Shown one piece after another: positions 44,342-51,880 of a stretch of 55,946 nt of DNA. The notes under the pieces are model-generated. The model had not been told where the DNA came from and did no database searches. It saw only the letters and a program-made list of their open reading frames with translations. A program made the position numbers and the translations under genes. The stretch lies in NCBI GenBank assembly GCA_964438705.1, contig CAYTKQ010000021.1, positions 1 through 55,946 on the forward strand, given 5' to 3'. Positions within the stretch are counted from its first letter, which is position 1, and the number at the start of each line of letters is the position of its first letter. The DNA is from Christensenella sp964438705. GTDB taxonomy: Bacteria > Bacillota > Clostridia > Christensenellales > Christensenellaceae.

Positions 44342-44752
44342 ATGAAGGTCATTAAATCGGAACTCGATCAGCTCGTAAAAAGTGCAATCGCTTCTGACGG
44401 TTTTACACGCGGCACCGAAACTTCGCCGGTCTTCACAGACGACAGCGCGATCGGCAACGTCAAATCCCTGATTGGCAAGGTACCGCCCCCGCCGGGAAAA
44501 AAATTCAAGATCACTGTGGAGCGCGTGGAGGGGATGTGTCCCGCGCGGCACACGGAAGGGGAAACCTTCTATCTGGAAGGCGACAAGACGCCGCAGGGGA
44601 TTTGCATCCCGGCATTCTCCGGCTTACTCCCTTACATCAACGCCATGATCTGCAACGCAGATTTCTGGTGGGAGCCGGTGAAGGGAAAGATTCGCCTTGG
44701 ATGCCCGGACCCGGATAATCACGTCACTTTCTCGATTGAGCTCGTCAAATAA
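44342..44752 (+). CDS. TIGR04076-like protein with N-terminal encapsulation peptide
   Basis: A 136-residue protein. Residues about 52-136 form the TIGR04076-type domain (KITVERVEGMCPARHTEGE, GICIPAFSGLLPYINAM), whose function is unknown; conserved Cys residues suggest metal or redox chemistry. The family is normally about 80-90 residues; here a 50-residue extension is added. It starts with an amphipathic helix, SELDQLVKSAIAS, very like the encapsulation peptide of PduP (SELETLIRTIL), followed by a flexible linker with four prolines. It is therefore a likely lumen protein, and the first gene of the shell operon, right behind its promoter. Confidence 0.8.
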   Translation: MKVIKSELDQLVKSAIASDGFTRGTETSPVFTDDSAIGNVKSLIGKVPPPPGKKFKITVERVEGMCPARHTEGETFYLEGDKTPQGICIPAFSGLLPYINAMICNADFWWEPVKGKIRLGCPDPDNHVTFSIELVK

Positions 44753-44826
44753 ACTTCTCGTCACAAACCGAAGATCGATTTAAAACACAGCAAAAGACAA
44801 TTTCAGCAAAGGGCGGTGTCCCGGCA

Positions 44827-45426
44827 ATGAACAGCGCAATTGGCCTGCTTGAAGTAAAAAGCCTTTCCGGAAGCATATTGGTTCTGGATGCGATGATGAA
44901 AACCGCAGACGTTTCGTTTGTCGATATCAAAAAAGATATGGGCGGCGGGCTTGTTACGATCGTCGTTTCCGGCCCGGTGGGCGGGGTGGAGGCTGCCGTT
45001 TCGGCGGGCGCCGCGTGTGCCGCGCGGATGAACGCTTTGATCGCCAAACAGATCATGGCCAATCCGGACCCGCAGACGGTGATGTACCTTGACGGCTCGT
45101 ATCGGAAGCAAAGAATTCCCGTACGGCGTGAGGCATGCGGCATATTGGAGGTTTACGGCTTTGTGTGCGCGATGAGCGCGGCAGACGCCGCTGTGAAGGC
45201 CGCAAACGTCAGGATCGTGGGCATCGAACGGACCAAGGGCACCACGGGCATCGAGTTGATCGTCGCGGTGAAGGTGGCGGGTCTTCCGGACGCGGTCGGC
45301 GAGGCGGTTTTGGCGGGGCTTCGGGCTGCAGCGCGGGTGGGAGATGTGATTTCGAGCCATACAAACGCGCTGCCGGATGCTGGAATCGACGCGATGATCG
45401 GCTATACAAACTTGAAGAGTGATTGA
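44827..45426 (+). CDS. BMC-T shell protein (tandem BMC domains)
   Basis: A 199-residue microcompartment shell protein with two BMC folds, about 1-90 and 100-195, expected to form a trimeric pseudohexamer with a central pore. Domain one begins AIGLLEVKSLSGSILVLDAMMKTADV and domain two ACGILEVYGFVCAMSAADAAVKAANV. The pore-facing loops are DMGGGL and KGTTGI; no iron-sulfur Cys is present, unlike the second BMC-T protein downstream. Weak ribosome site AAAGGGCGG. It ends one base before the first single-domain shell gene. Confidence 0.93.
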   Translation: MNSAIGLLEVKSLSGSILVLDAMMKTADVSFVDIKKDMGGGLVTIVVSGPVGGVEAAVSAGAACAARMNALIAKQIMANPDPQTVMYLDGSYRKQRIPVRREACGILEVYGFVCAMSAADAAVKAANVRIVGIERTKGTTGIELIVAVKVAGLPDAVGEAVLAGLRAAARVGDVISSHTNALPDAGIDAMIGYTNLKSD

Positions 45427-45427
45427 A

Positions 45428-45715
45428 ATGGAAAAATCGGACAAGGCGATCGGGATACTTGAACTGCGCGGCATCACGGCTTCGATCCAGGCGGCGGACG
45501 CGATGGTGAAGGCAGCGGATGTGCGCGTGATCGGAACGCAAAAGATCGGGAACGCGCTCATCTATATCGCAATCGAAGGAACGGTGGACGCGGTGAACGC
45601 GGCGATCTTCGCCGGAAACGGTGTGGCGGAGCGGTTGGGGGAGGTGTATGCGCATACGGTGATCGCGAGGCCGTGCGCGGAGATCGTTCAAATCATCGGA
45701 GTGATATCCAAGTAA
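45428..45715 (+). CDS. BMC-H hexameric shell protein
   Basis: A 95-residue single-domain shell protein (AIGILELRGITASIQAADAMVKAADVRVIG). The pore loop reads KIGNAL rather than the KIGSGY of the two paralogues that follow, so its pore should differ in size or polarity. C-terminus is short. The ATG lies one base after the BMC-T stop codon, which points to coupled translation. Confidence 0.94.
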   Translation: MEKSDKAIGILELRGITASIQAADAMVKAADVRVIGTQKIGNALIYIAIEGTVDAVNAAIFAGNGVAERLGEVYAHTVIARPCAEIVQIIGVISK

Positions 45716-45731
45716 CGAAAGGGGAACAGCA

Positions 45732-46040
45732 ATGGCAAAAGAAGCGTTGGGAATGGTGGAAACAAGAGGGCTTACCGCGCTGGTGGAGGTCGCCGACGCA
45801 ATGGTGAAGGCGGCAAACGTCAGGCTCGCCGGAATGGACAAGATCGGTTCGGGCTATGTGACCGTGATGGTGACGGGAGACGTGGGTGCGGTGAAGGCCG
45901 CGGTGGACGCGGGCGCGGCGGCGGTGAACGGACTGGGTGAGCTGGTGGCGGCGCACATCATACCAAGCCCGCACGGCGATGTGGAGAAAATTCTTCCGAA
46001 GCTCGCGGGTACGGAGATCAAGGTTGAAGAAATCGGATAA
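45732..46040 (+). CDS. BMC-H hexameric shell protein, major type
   Basis: A 102-residue shell protein with the standard fold (ALGMVETRGLTALVEVADAMVKAANV) and pore loop KIGSGY. The C-terminal extension KLAGTEIKVEEIG is acidic and absent from its neighbour. About 80% identical to the following protein, so the two arose by a recent tandem duplication. AAAGGGG lies seven bases upstream. It is likely one of the two main facet proteins. Confidence 0.95.
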   Translation: MAKEALGMVETRGLTALVEVADAMVKAANVRLAGMDKIGSGYVTVMVTGDVGAVKAAVDAGAAAVNGLGELVAAHIIPSPHGDVEKILPKLAGTEIKVEEIG

Positions 46041-46062
46041 TCAGAAAACGGAGGAGAAAAAA

Positions 46063-46341
46063 ATGACAAAGGAAGCATTGGGAATCGTAGAGACGAGAGG
46101 GCTCACCGCGCTTGTGGAGGCGGCTGACGCAATGGTGAAGGCGGCAAATGTGGAGCTTGTCGGGATCGACAAGATCGGTTCGGGCTACGTATCTGTTATG
46201 GTACGCGGCGACGTGGGCGCGGTGAAGGCCGCGACGGAAGCGGGCGCGGCAGCAGTCGGCACGCTGGGCGAGCTGGTGGCGGTGCATGTGATCCCCCGCC
46301 CGCACACGGATGTGGAAAAAATACTGCCCGGCGTGAAATAA
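46063..46341 (+). CDS. BMC-H hexameric shell protein, paralogue
   Basis: A 92-residue shell protein with pore loop KIGSGY (ALGIVETRGLTALVEAADAMVKAANV). Differs from the preceding paralogue at about 18 of 91 positions, several at the hexamer surface. AGGAGA before the ATG. Pairs of nearly identical facet proteins are common in metabolosomes. Confidence 0.95.
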   Translation: MTKEALGIVETRGLTALVEAADAMVKAANVELVGIDKIGSGYVSVMVRGDVGAVKAATEAGAAAVGTLGELVAVHVIPRPHTDVEKILPGVK

Positions 46342-46362
46342 CAGCGGAGAGGAAGTGTTTTT

Positions 46363-46641
46363 ATGCAGCTTGGTAAAATCGTGCAATATGTCGTTTCGAC
46401 GAAAAAAAATGAAAAACTAACGGGATGCAAGCTGCTGGTGGTACGGCTGATTGAGGACAACGTTTTGACGAACCGGCACATTGTGGCCATTGACAGCGTG
46501 GGCGCGGGAGAAGGAGAGATCGTGCTTGTGGCCTTCGGAAGCGCGGCGCGTATTGGCACGGGACGCGAGAGTGCACCGGTGGACGCGGCGATCGTAGGCA
46601 TCGTGGATGAGCCGGAGGCCGTGCTCGGAGGAGCAAAATGA
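46363..46641 (+). CDS. BMC-P pentameric vertex protein (EutN/CcmL family)
   Basis: A 92-residue protein of the OB-like EutN/CcmL fold that caps the vertices of the shell (LGKIVQYVVSTKKNEKLTGCKLLVVRLI; AIDSVGAGEGEIVLVAFGSAAR). Only one vertex gene is in the operon. Its stop codon overlaps the start of the following BMC-T gene by four bases. Confidence 0.95.
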   Translation: MQLGKIVQYVVSTKKNEKLTGCKLLVVRLIEDNVLTNRHIVAIDSVGAGEGEIVLVAFGSAARIGTGRESAPVDAAIVGIVDEPEAVLGGAK

Positions 46642-47213
46642 GCAGGAAAAAGGCTGCTGTGGGCGTGGTGGAATTCCGCACGGTCGCAGCGGGGCTGTGC
46701 GGCACGGACCATGCGGTGAAGAACAACGATATCGGTTTGATGCACGCGGAAACCATTTGCCCGGGTGCGTATCTGTTGATGTTCGGAGGCGGGTATGCCC
46801 CGGTCGCGGGCGCTGTGAATGCGTTGAAGAAAAGATATTTTACGCAGATCCGTGAAGCGGTGGTGATCGGCAATTTGAGCGCGGGCATCACGGAGCCGCC
46901 TGCGCAGAGTGAAGCGCGTGCGGAGGCCATTGGCGTGATCGAGACTGCGGATACGGTGAGCGCCGTCTATGCGGCGGATGAGGCCGTCAAAACGGCTGGC
47001 GTGCGCATCGAGCGCATACGGCTCGCAAACGGACTTGGCGGTAAGGGCATCGTGCTGCTGTCGGGTGGTGTTGGCGAAACACAAGCGGCGGTCTCGCGGG
47101 CCGCGTTTACCTGCCGCGCAAGAAACAGCCTGATTGCGGAGGAGGTCATCACAAACCCGCACGAGGCAACCAGAAAAGCATTGCTGGGAAATGAAAACAA
47201 TCTATGGAGGTAG
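46638..47213 (+). CDS. PduT-like BMC-T shell protein with iron-sulfur pore
   Basis: A 191-residue tandem-domain shell protein. Cys41 in AETICPGAYLLMFGGG aligns with Cys38 of PduT (TICPGKFLLMLGGD), which coordinates a [4Fe-4S] cluster at the trimer pore and can carry electrons across the shell. The second domain (RLANGLGGKGIVLLSGGV) also matches PduT. Together with the Rex regulator this suggests electron transfer between lumen and cytosol. Starts inside the stop codon of the vertex gene (ATGA). Confidence 0.92.
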   Translation: MSRKKAAVGVVEFRTVAAGLCGTDHAVKNNDIGLMHAETICPGAYLLMFGGGYAPVAGAVNALKKRYFTQIREAVVIGNLSAGITEPPAQSEARAEAIGVIETADTVSAVYAADEAVKTAGVRIERIRLANGLGGKGIVLLSGGVGETQAAVSRAAFTCRARNSLIAEEVITNPHEATRKALLGNENNLWR

Positions 47214-47220
47214 AGAGGTT

Positions 47221-47835
47221 ATGTGCAATTTCGGGAACGACTATATACGCTGCAAAATCATCAATACGGGGAGGCTGATGTTTGACCGGCAGCTGACGGA
47301 CGCAGGCGGCGGCAACATCAGTGTGAAGCACAATGGGCTCATTTATGTGACGCCCATGATGTCTGGTGAAAAGCTGCGGTGGCAGCTGCAGCCGGATGAT
47401 CTGATTGCGCTCGACGCGAATTCGCTCGAGGTCGTGGAGAACGACCCGGAGATGATGACGCGCGAAAGCATGATGCATCTGGGCATTTATGAAGCGATCC
47501 CGGAGGTGGGCGCCGTGCTGCACGCGCATCCGAGATACTGCCTCGTGTATGCGGGTGCGAAAAAGACGCTCGAGGTGCACACGGAGAATTTTGAATATTT
47601 CGCGAACGGCCCCATGGAATGCATCAAGGAAGTGCCGGGAACGTCGCCCGAGCTTGCAAAAGAGGTCATTTCTTATTTCTACAAGCGCAGAGCGGAAATC
47701 CCCGAACGCGCGGTGGGCGCGCTGATCCCCAACCACGGGATCGTGATCGCGGCAAAGGACCTCGACGAGGCGTTTGTGCTTTTGGACAATGCCGAGGTGA
47801 ACGCGATGGTCGGGCTGTTCTCCAAGCTGCTGTAA
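47221..47835 (+). CDS. Class II aldolase (fuculose/rhamnulose phosphate aldolase-like)
   Basis: A 204-residue single-domain zinc aldolase. GGGNISVKHNG binds the phosphate, the catalytic Glu is in TRESMMHL, and zinc His are in VLHAHPRY and IPNHGIVI. Length and motifs match fuculose-1-phosphate aldolase. Probable reaction: ketose 1-phosphate to dihydroxyacetone phosphate and lactaldehyde or glycolaldehyde. ATG 47221 with GAGAGG upstream is chosen because it starts the domain; the open frame runs 29 codons further. No encapsulation peptide is visible. It lies between the shell genes and the kinase. Confidence 0.92.
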   Translation: MCNFGNDYIRCKIINTGRLMFDRQLTDAGGGNISVKHNGLIYVTPMMSGEKLRWQLQPDDLIALDANSLEVVENDPEMMTRESMMHLGIYEAIPEVGAVLHAHPRYCLVYAGAKKTLEVHTENFEYFANGPMECIKEVPGTSPELAKEVISYFYKRRAEIPERAVGALIPNHGIVIAAKDLDEAFVLLDNAEVNAMVGLFSKLL

Positions 47836-47844
47836 TATTCTGAT

Positions 47845-49218
47845 ATGACAGCGAAAAAAGTGCTGGCGCTCGATTATGGGGCGGGCAGCATGCGCGGCGT
47901 GACAGGGGCGTTCGACGGAAGCAGGATCACGTTTTGCGAGGCGGCGCGCGCGAAAACGAAACGGATCATGGCGGACGGAAATCTTTGCTGGGATACGGAG
48001 GCGATGTTGCGTCTCGCGGAGCAGAGCATTGCTGTCGCGGGGGACGTATCCTCCGTTGGGGTCGATACGTGGGGCGCGGATTTTGGGCTGATCGGCAGGG
48101 ACGGGCGCTTGCTCTTTCCGCCCTTGAGCTACCGCGATCCGAAAGCGCGTGAGGCGGCGGATGCGGTGTTTGCGGCAATCCCGGAATATGAACTGTATCA
48201 AAGCAATGGTACTCTTATCGAGGATATCTGCCCGCTGATACAGCTCTGTTATCTGAAAAAAAACATGCCCGCACTGCTTGAACGGGCGGGGACGTTCCAG
48301 CTTATGAGCAGCCTGATCTGTTTTCTGCTGACGGGTGAGCGTACGTTCGATCATACGACGGCAAGCCCGTCGGGGTTGTATGACCTGCGGACGGACGGGT
48401 GGAACAAAGATTTTCTCAAGCGACTTGATCTGCCGGATATTCTGCCGGACACGCAAGACAGGCGGACGGTTTTGGGGCACACGCAGGAAGGGATTCCCGT
48501 GCTGCGCATATGCGGTCACGACACGGCATCCGCGCTGATGGCGGTGCCGGAGCCTCGATGCGACGATGTGCTTTATGTGAGCACGGGGAGCTGGGTGATG
48601 ACGGGATGCTTTTTGCGGGAGCCTGTCCTTACGCGCGAAGCGTATGACGCAGGACTGAGCAATGAAAACGGATTCGACGGGGAAATCAATTTCCTGCGGT
48701 ATTCAAACGGGCTTTACATCGTGCAGGAATGCGCCCGCGAGTGGCTCGAGCGGGAGCATTGGGTCATGGACTATGGCGAGCTGGAGGCGCAGGCGCTTTT
48801 GTCGGGCTATGATGGGCAGATCGACCCGGACAGCGCGGAATTCGCAAGCCCGGGCGGCATGTGCGCAAAGGTGAGCGCCTATTTGGAAAAAACAGGACAG
48901 GAGGCGCCGCGCGGCAGGGCGGAAATCTATGCGGCGATCCTAAACGGTATCGCGGAACGAGTCGCGCGTACGGCGGCAGACATAAGCCGGATATTGCATA
49001 AAAATTTTGACAGGATATATGTTTTGGGGGGCGGTGCGCAAAGCGCCTGCCTGTGCCGGGCGATCGGCAGGAAGACCGGACAAAAGCTGTTTGCAGGGCC
49101 TGTGGAGGCGAGCGCAGCGGGAAACATTTTTACACAGCTCATCAGACAAAAAGAACTTTCCGACCGAAGCGAAGCCGCAGAGGTACTCAGACGCTCTTTC
49201 ACGATCAAAGAATTCTAA
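47845..49218 (+). CDS. FGGY-family sugar kinase (rhamnulokinase-like)
   Basis: A 457-residue kinase phosphorylating a ketose, probably at C1. The N-terminal part VLALDYGAGSMRGVTGAFDG and the segment VGVDTWGADFGLIGRDG are typical of rhamnulokinase; the ATP-binding GGGAQSACLCRAIGRKTGQ is near the C-terminus. Paired with the aldolase it gives the phosphorylation and cleavage steps of a deoxy-sugar or pentulose route. No isomerase gene is present. There is no good ribosome site; translation is probably coupled to the aldolase gene, nine bases upstream. Confidence 0.9.
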   Translation: MTAKKVLALDYGAGSMRGVTGAFDGSRITFCEAARAKTKRIMADGNLCWDTEAMLRLAEQSIAVAGDVSSVGVDTWGADFGLIGRDGRLLFPPLSYRDPKAREAADAVFAAIPEYELYQSNGTLIEDICPLIQLCYLKKNMPALLERAGTFQLMSSLICFLLTGERTFDHTTASPSGLYDLRTDGWNKDFLKRLDLPDILPDTQDRRTVLGHTQEGIPVLRICGHDTASALMAVPEPRCDDVLYVSTGSWVMTGCFLREPVLTREAYDAGLSNENGFDGEINFLRYSNGLYIVQECAREWLEREHWVMDYGELEAQALLSGYDGQIDPDSAEFASPGGMCAKVSAYLEKTGQEAPRGRAEIYAAILNGIAERVARTAADISRILHKNFDRIYVLGGGAQSACLCRAIGRKTGQKLFAGPVEASAAGNIFTQLIRQKELSDRSEAAEVLRRSFTIKEF

Positions 49219-49288
49219 AATCGACTCGATACAACTCAATAAGAAACCAATTCAAATTCTCAAATGAAATCAAAGGAGGTATTTTTTG

Positions 49289-50323
49289 ATGAGAAAGATG
49301 AAAAGGATGGCGTTCGTCATTGCTGCCGTTATGGTGATGGGTATTTTGTTCGGATGCGCGCCAGCAGCCGCGCCGGAAACGGGCGCGCCGAGCGATGCGG
49401 AAAAGACGGTGGCGGCGGTGAGCGACACCAACGGCGACGGCAAGGTGAAGATCGGCGTTCCGATTTTCAATCTGGGACACACATACTGGGTGTCGTGGAT
49501 CGATGAGATCAACAAGCTGGCGGAGGAAAAAGGGTTTGAGGTGATCTCCGCGGACAGCAAATTTGACGCGGCAAAGCAGATGAATCTGATGGAGGACATG
49601 ATCGCTCAGGGCTGCGACGCGATCATCCTTTGCCCCGTTGACCCGGGCGGCGTGGGCGTTGCCGTCAAGGATGCGGAGGACGCGGGTGTGCGCGTTATTC
49701 TGAGTGACCTCGACGTTGTGGACGCGGAGGGAAACCATGTGGCATCAGGACTCGTTGGACTCGAGACGTATGAGACGGGCAAGATAGAAGGCAAATGGGC
49801 CGCCGATTACGCAAAGGAGCATTTCGGCGGGAAGGCCAATGTGGCGGTGCTATCCTATCCTGTGGAACAGCCGTGCCTCGATGCGGAAAACGGTTTTTTG
49901 GAGGCGCTGAAGGCAGAGCTTGGAGAAGCAAATGTGAAAGCCGTCATCATGAACGGACAGGCGGAGACGGAAAAGGGCATGACCGTGACGGAAAACATTT
50001 TGTCTGCGAATGACGACATCAACATGCTGTGGGGTGCAAACGTAGAGTGCACGCTGGGCGGCGTTGCGGCGATGGAATCGCGCGGCATGACGCAGAACGA
50101 CGCGGTGGCATGCGCGTTTTACACAAACCCGGACATCATGGAGGTCATCAAGGAAGATACGTCGATGTTCAAAGTGACGATGCATCTGCCCCCGCGCACC
50201 ATGGCGGACGCCGCTGTGGATATGGCACTCAAGGCGGTGAAGGGAGAAGCGTTTGACTATGAGATCAAGGTGCCGTTTGAGCTGTGCGACAAGACGACGG
50301 CGGAGGGCTTGATGGCCGAATAG
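49289..50323 (+). CDS. Sugar ABC transporter substrate-binding lipoprotein
   Basis: A 344-residue RbsB-like binding protein. Lipobox ILFGC, short linker, then NLGHTYWVSWIDEINKLAEEKGFEV, DAIILCPVDPGGVGVAV and the C-lobe. It should deliver the sugar used by the microcompartment pathway. ATG 49289 follows GGAGG. It is followed by an intercistronic hairpin and the ATPase gene. Only weakly similar to the binding protein at 30689, so a different ligand. Confidence 0.93.
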   Translation: MRKMKRMAFVIAAVMVMGILFGCAPAAAPETGAPSDAEKTVAAVSDTNGDGKVKIGVPIFNLGHTYWVSWIDEINKLAEEKGFEVISADSKFDAAKQMNLMEDMIAQGCDAIILCPVDPGGVGVAVKDAEDAGVRVILSDLDVVDAEGNHVASGLVGLETYETGKIEGKWAADYAKEHFGGKANVAVLSYPVEQPCLDAENGFLEALKAELGEANVKAVIMNGQAETEKGMTVTENILSANDDINMLWGANVECTLGGVAAMESRGMTQNDAVACAFYTNPDIMEVIKEDTSMFKVTMHLPPRTMADAAVDMALKAVKGEAFDYEIKVPFELCDKTTAEGLMAE

Positions 50324-50334
50324 GCGGGACAAAT

Positions 50335-50367
50335 CCGGCGGGAGGTGCGATGAGCGCCTTCCGCCGG
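50335..50367 (+). other. Intercistronic hairpin after the second binding-protein gene
   Basis: A 14-bp stem (CCGGCGG with CCGCCGG, extended by A-T, G-C and G-U pairs) with the loop GATGA and no T-run, in the same place as in the 31.9-kb operon. Confidence 0.78.
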
Positions 50368-50383
50368 TAAAAGGAGAAACCAT

Positions 50384-51880
50384 ATGGGAACGGTATTGAG
50401 CGTGGAAGGGATCAGCAAATCATTTCCCGGTGTGAAGGCGTTGGACGACGTATCGCTCGATGTGAAAAGCGGAGAGATTCACGCGCTGCTGGGTGAGAAC
50501 GGCGCGGGAAAATCGACCTTTATCAAAATTGTTTCCGGCGTGTTCCGGGCGGATGAAGGCCAGATATTCATGGAAGGCAACCGGCTTGAAGTGAAAAGCC
50601 CCGCGGACGCGGTGCATGCGGGAATCAGCGTCGTGCATCAGGAGCTGAACATCGTGCCGTGGCTGGACGTCGCCACAAATTTCATGCTGGGCAATGAGCG
50701 GACAAAAAAATTTCTGAATATCGTCGATAAAAAATACTCCGTCCGAAAAGCAAAGGAAAGCCTTGGGACGCTGGGATTTGACATTGACGTGACAAAAAAA
50801 ATGCAGATGCTTTCCTTTGCGGAGCAGCAGATGGTGGAAATCGCAAAAATCGTCAGCACAAAGCCAAAGGTGATCATCATGGACGAACCCACGGCATCTC
50901 TTGCGCAAAAGGAACGTGAAAACCTTTATGGCGTAGTGGAAAATTTGCGGAAGCAGGGTGTGGGGATCATTTACATCACGCATATTTTTGACGAGGTGTT
51001 CCGGCTGGCAGACCGTGTGAGCGTGCTGCGGGATGGGAAATACATCGGCACAAAGGACAAGGGCGAGCTCAACGAGGAGACCTTGATCAAAATGGTCGTC
51101 GGACGGGAAGTGCGCAGCACACCCCGAAAGTCGGTCGCGGGGGATGAGGTCGTTTTGGAGGTCAAAAACTTGGGCGTGGAGGGCAAACTCCATGATGTGA
51201 ATTTCAATTTGAAGCGAGGTGAGATCCTGGGATTTGCCGGTCTTGCGGGCGCGGGAAGAAGCGAGATCGTTCGCTGCGTGTTTGGCGCGGATAAAAAGGA
51301 CGCGGGCGAAATATGGGTCGAAGGAAAACAGGTGGAGATCGATTCTCCATATGACGCTTACCGCGCAGGCATTGCCATGGTGCCGGAGGAACGTAAATCC
51401 GAAGGGTTGATGATGGAGATGACAATGGAATACAACAACGCGTGCGCCAGCCTTTCTAAAACGACGAACAGGGCAGGATTGATCTCCTACAAGAAGGTCA
51501 AGAAGCTGGCCTATGAAGCGATCGAGCAATTTGAGATCAGCCCGCCGGATGTGACGCGCAAGGCGAAACTGTTCAGCGGAGGGAATCAGCAAAAGATCGT
51601 GGTCAGTAAATGCGTGTGCGCGGACCCGAAAATATTGATCATCGACGAGCCGACGCGCGGCGTGGACGTTGGGGCAAAAGAAGAGATTCACGCGATTCTG
51701 GACGACATGGCAAAGGATGGGAAGAGCATCATCGTCGTTTCGTCGGAGCTTTTAGAGGTGCTGAAACTGAGCGACAGGGTCCTCGTTGTGCGCGAGGGAA
51801 GGATCGTCGCGGAGCTTGACGGAAAGGAAGTCGGGCAGGAAACGATCATGCAATACGCGATGGGGGGAAGTAAGTCATGA
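50384..51880 (+). CDS. Sugar ABC transporter ATPase (RbsA-like)
   Basis: A 498-residue two-domain ATPase of a CUT2 importer. First half: Walker A GENGAGKSTF, Walker B IIMDEPTASL. Second half: signature FSGGNQQKIVVSK and LIIDEPTRGVDVGAK, with the usual diverged Walker A (AGLAGAGRSEI). It powers the permease whose start overlaps its stop (ATGA). AAAGGAG precedes the ATG. Confidence 0.95.
   Translation: MGTVLSVEGISKSFPGVKALDDVSLDVKSGEIHALLGENGAGKSTFIKIVSGVFRADEGQIFMEGNRLEVKSPADAVHAGISVVHQELNIVPWLDVATNFMLGNERTKKFLNIVDKKYSVRKAKESLGTLGFDIDVTKKMQMLSFAEQQMVEIAKIVSTKPKVIIMDEPTASLAQKERENLYGVVENLRKQGVGIIYITHIFDEVFRLADRVSVLRDGKYIGTKDKGELNEETLIKMVVGREVRSTPRKSVAGDEVVLEVKNLGVEGKLHDVNFNLKRGEILGFAGLAGAGRSEIVRCVFGADKKDAGEIWVEGKQVEIDSPYDAYRAGIAMVPEERKSEGLMMEMTMEYNNACASLSKTTNRAGLISYKKVKKLAYEAIEQFEISPPDVTRKAKLFSGGNQQKIVVSKCVCADPKILIIDEPTRGVDVGAKEEIHAILDDMAKDGKSIIVVSSELLEVLKLSDRVLVVREGRIVAELDGKEVGQETIMQYAMGGSKS

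Noticed and set aside
47149..48519. A 456-codon minus-strand frame opposite the aldolase and FGGY kinase genes
   Set aside because: Same reasoning: shadow of conserved genes, Arg/His-rich, no start signal.
50420..51691. A 423-codon minus-strand frame opposite the ABC ATPase gene
   Set aside because: Antisense shadow of a gene with clear Walker motifs.
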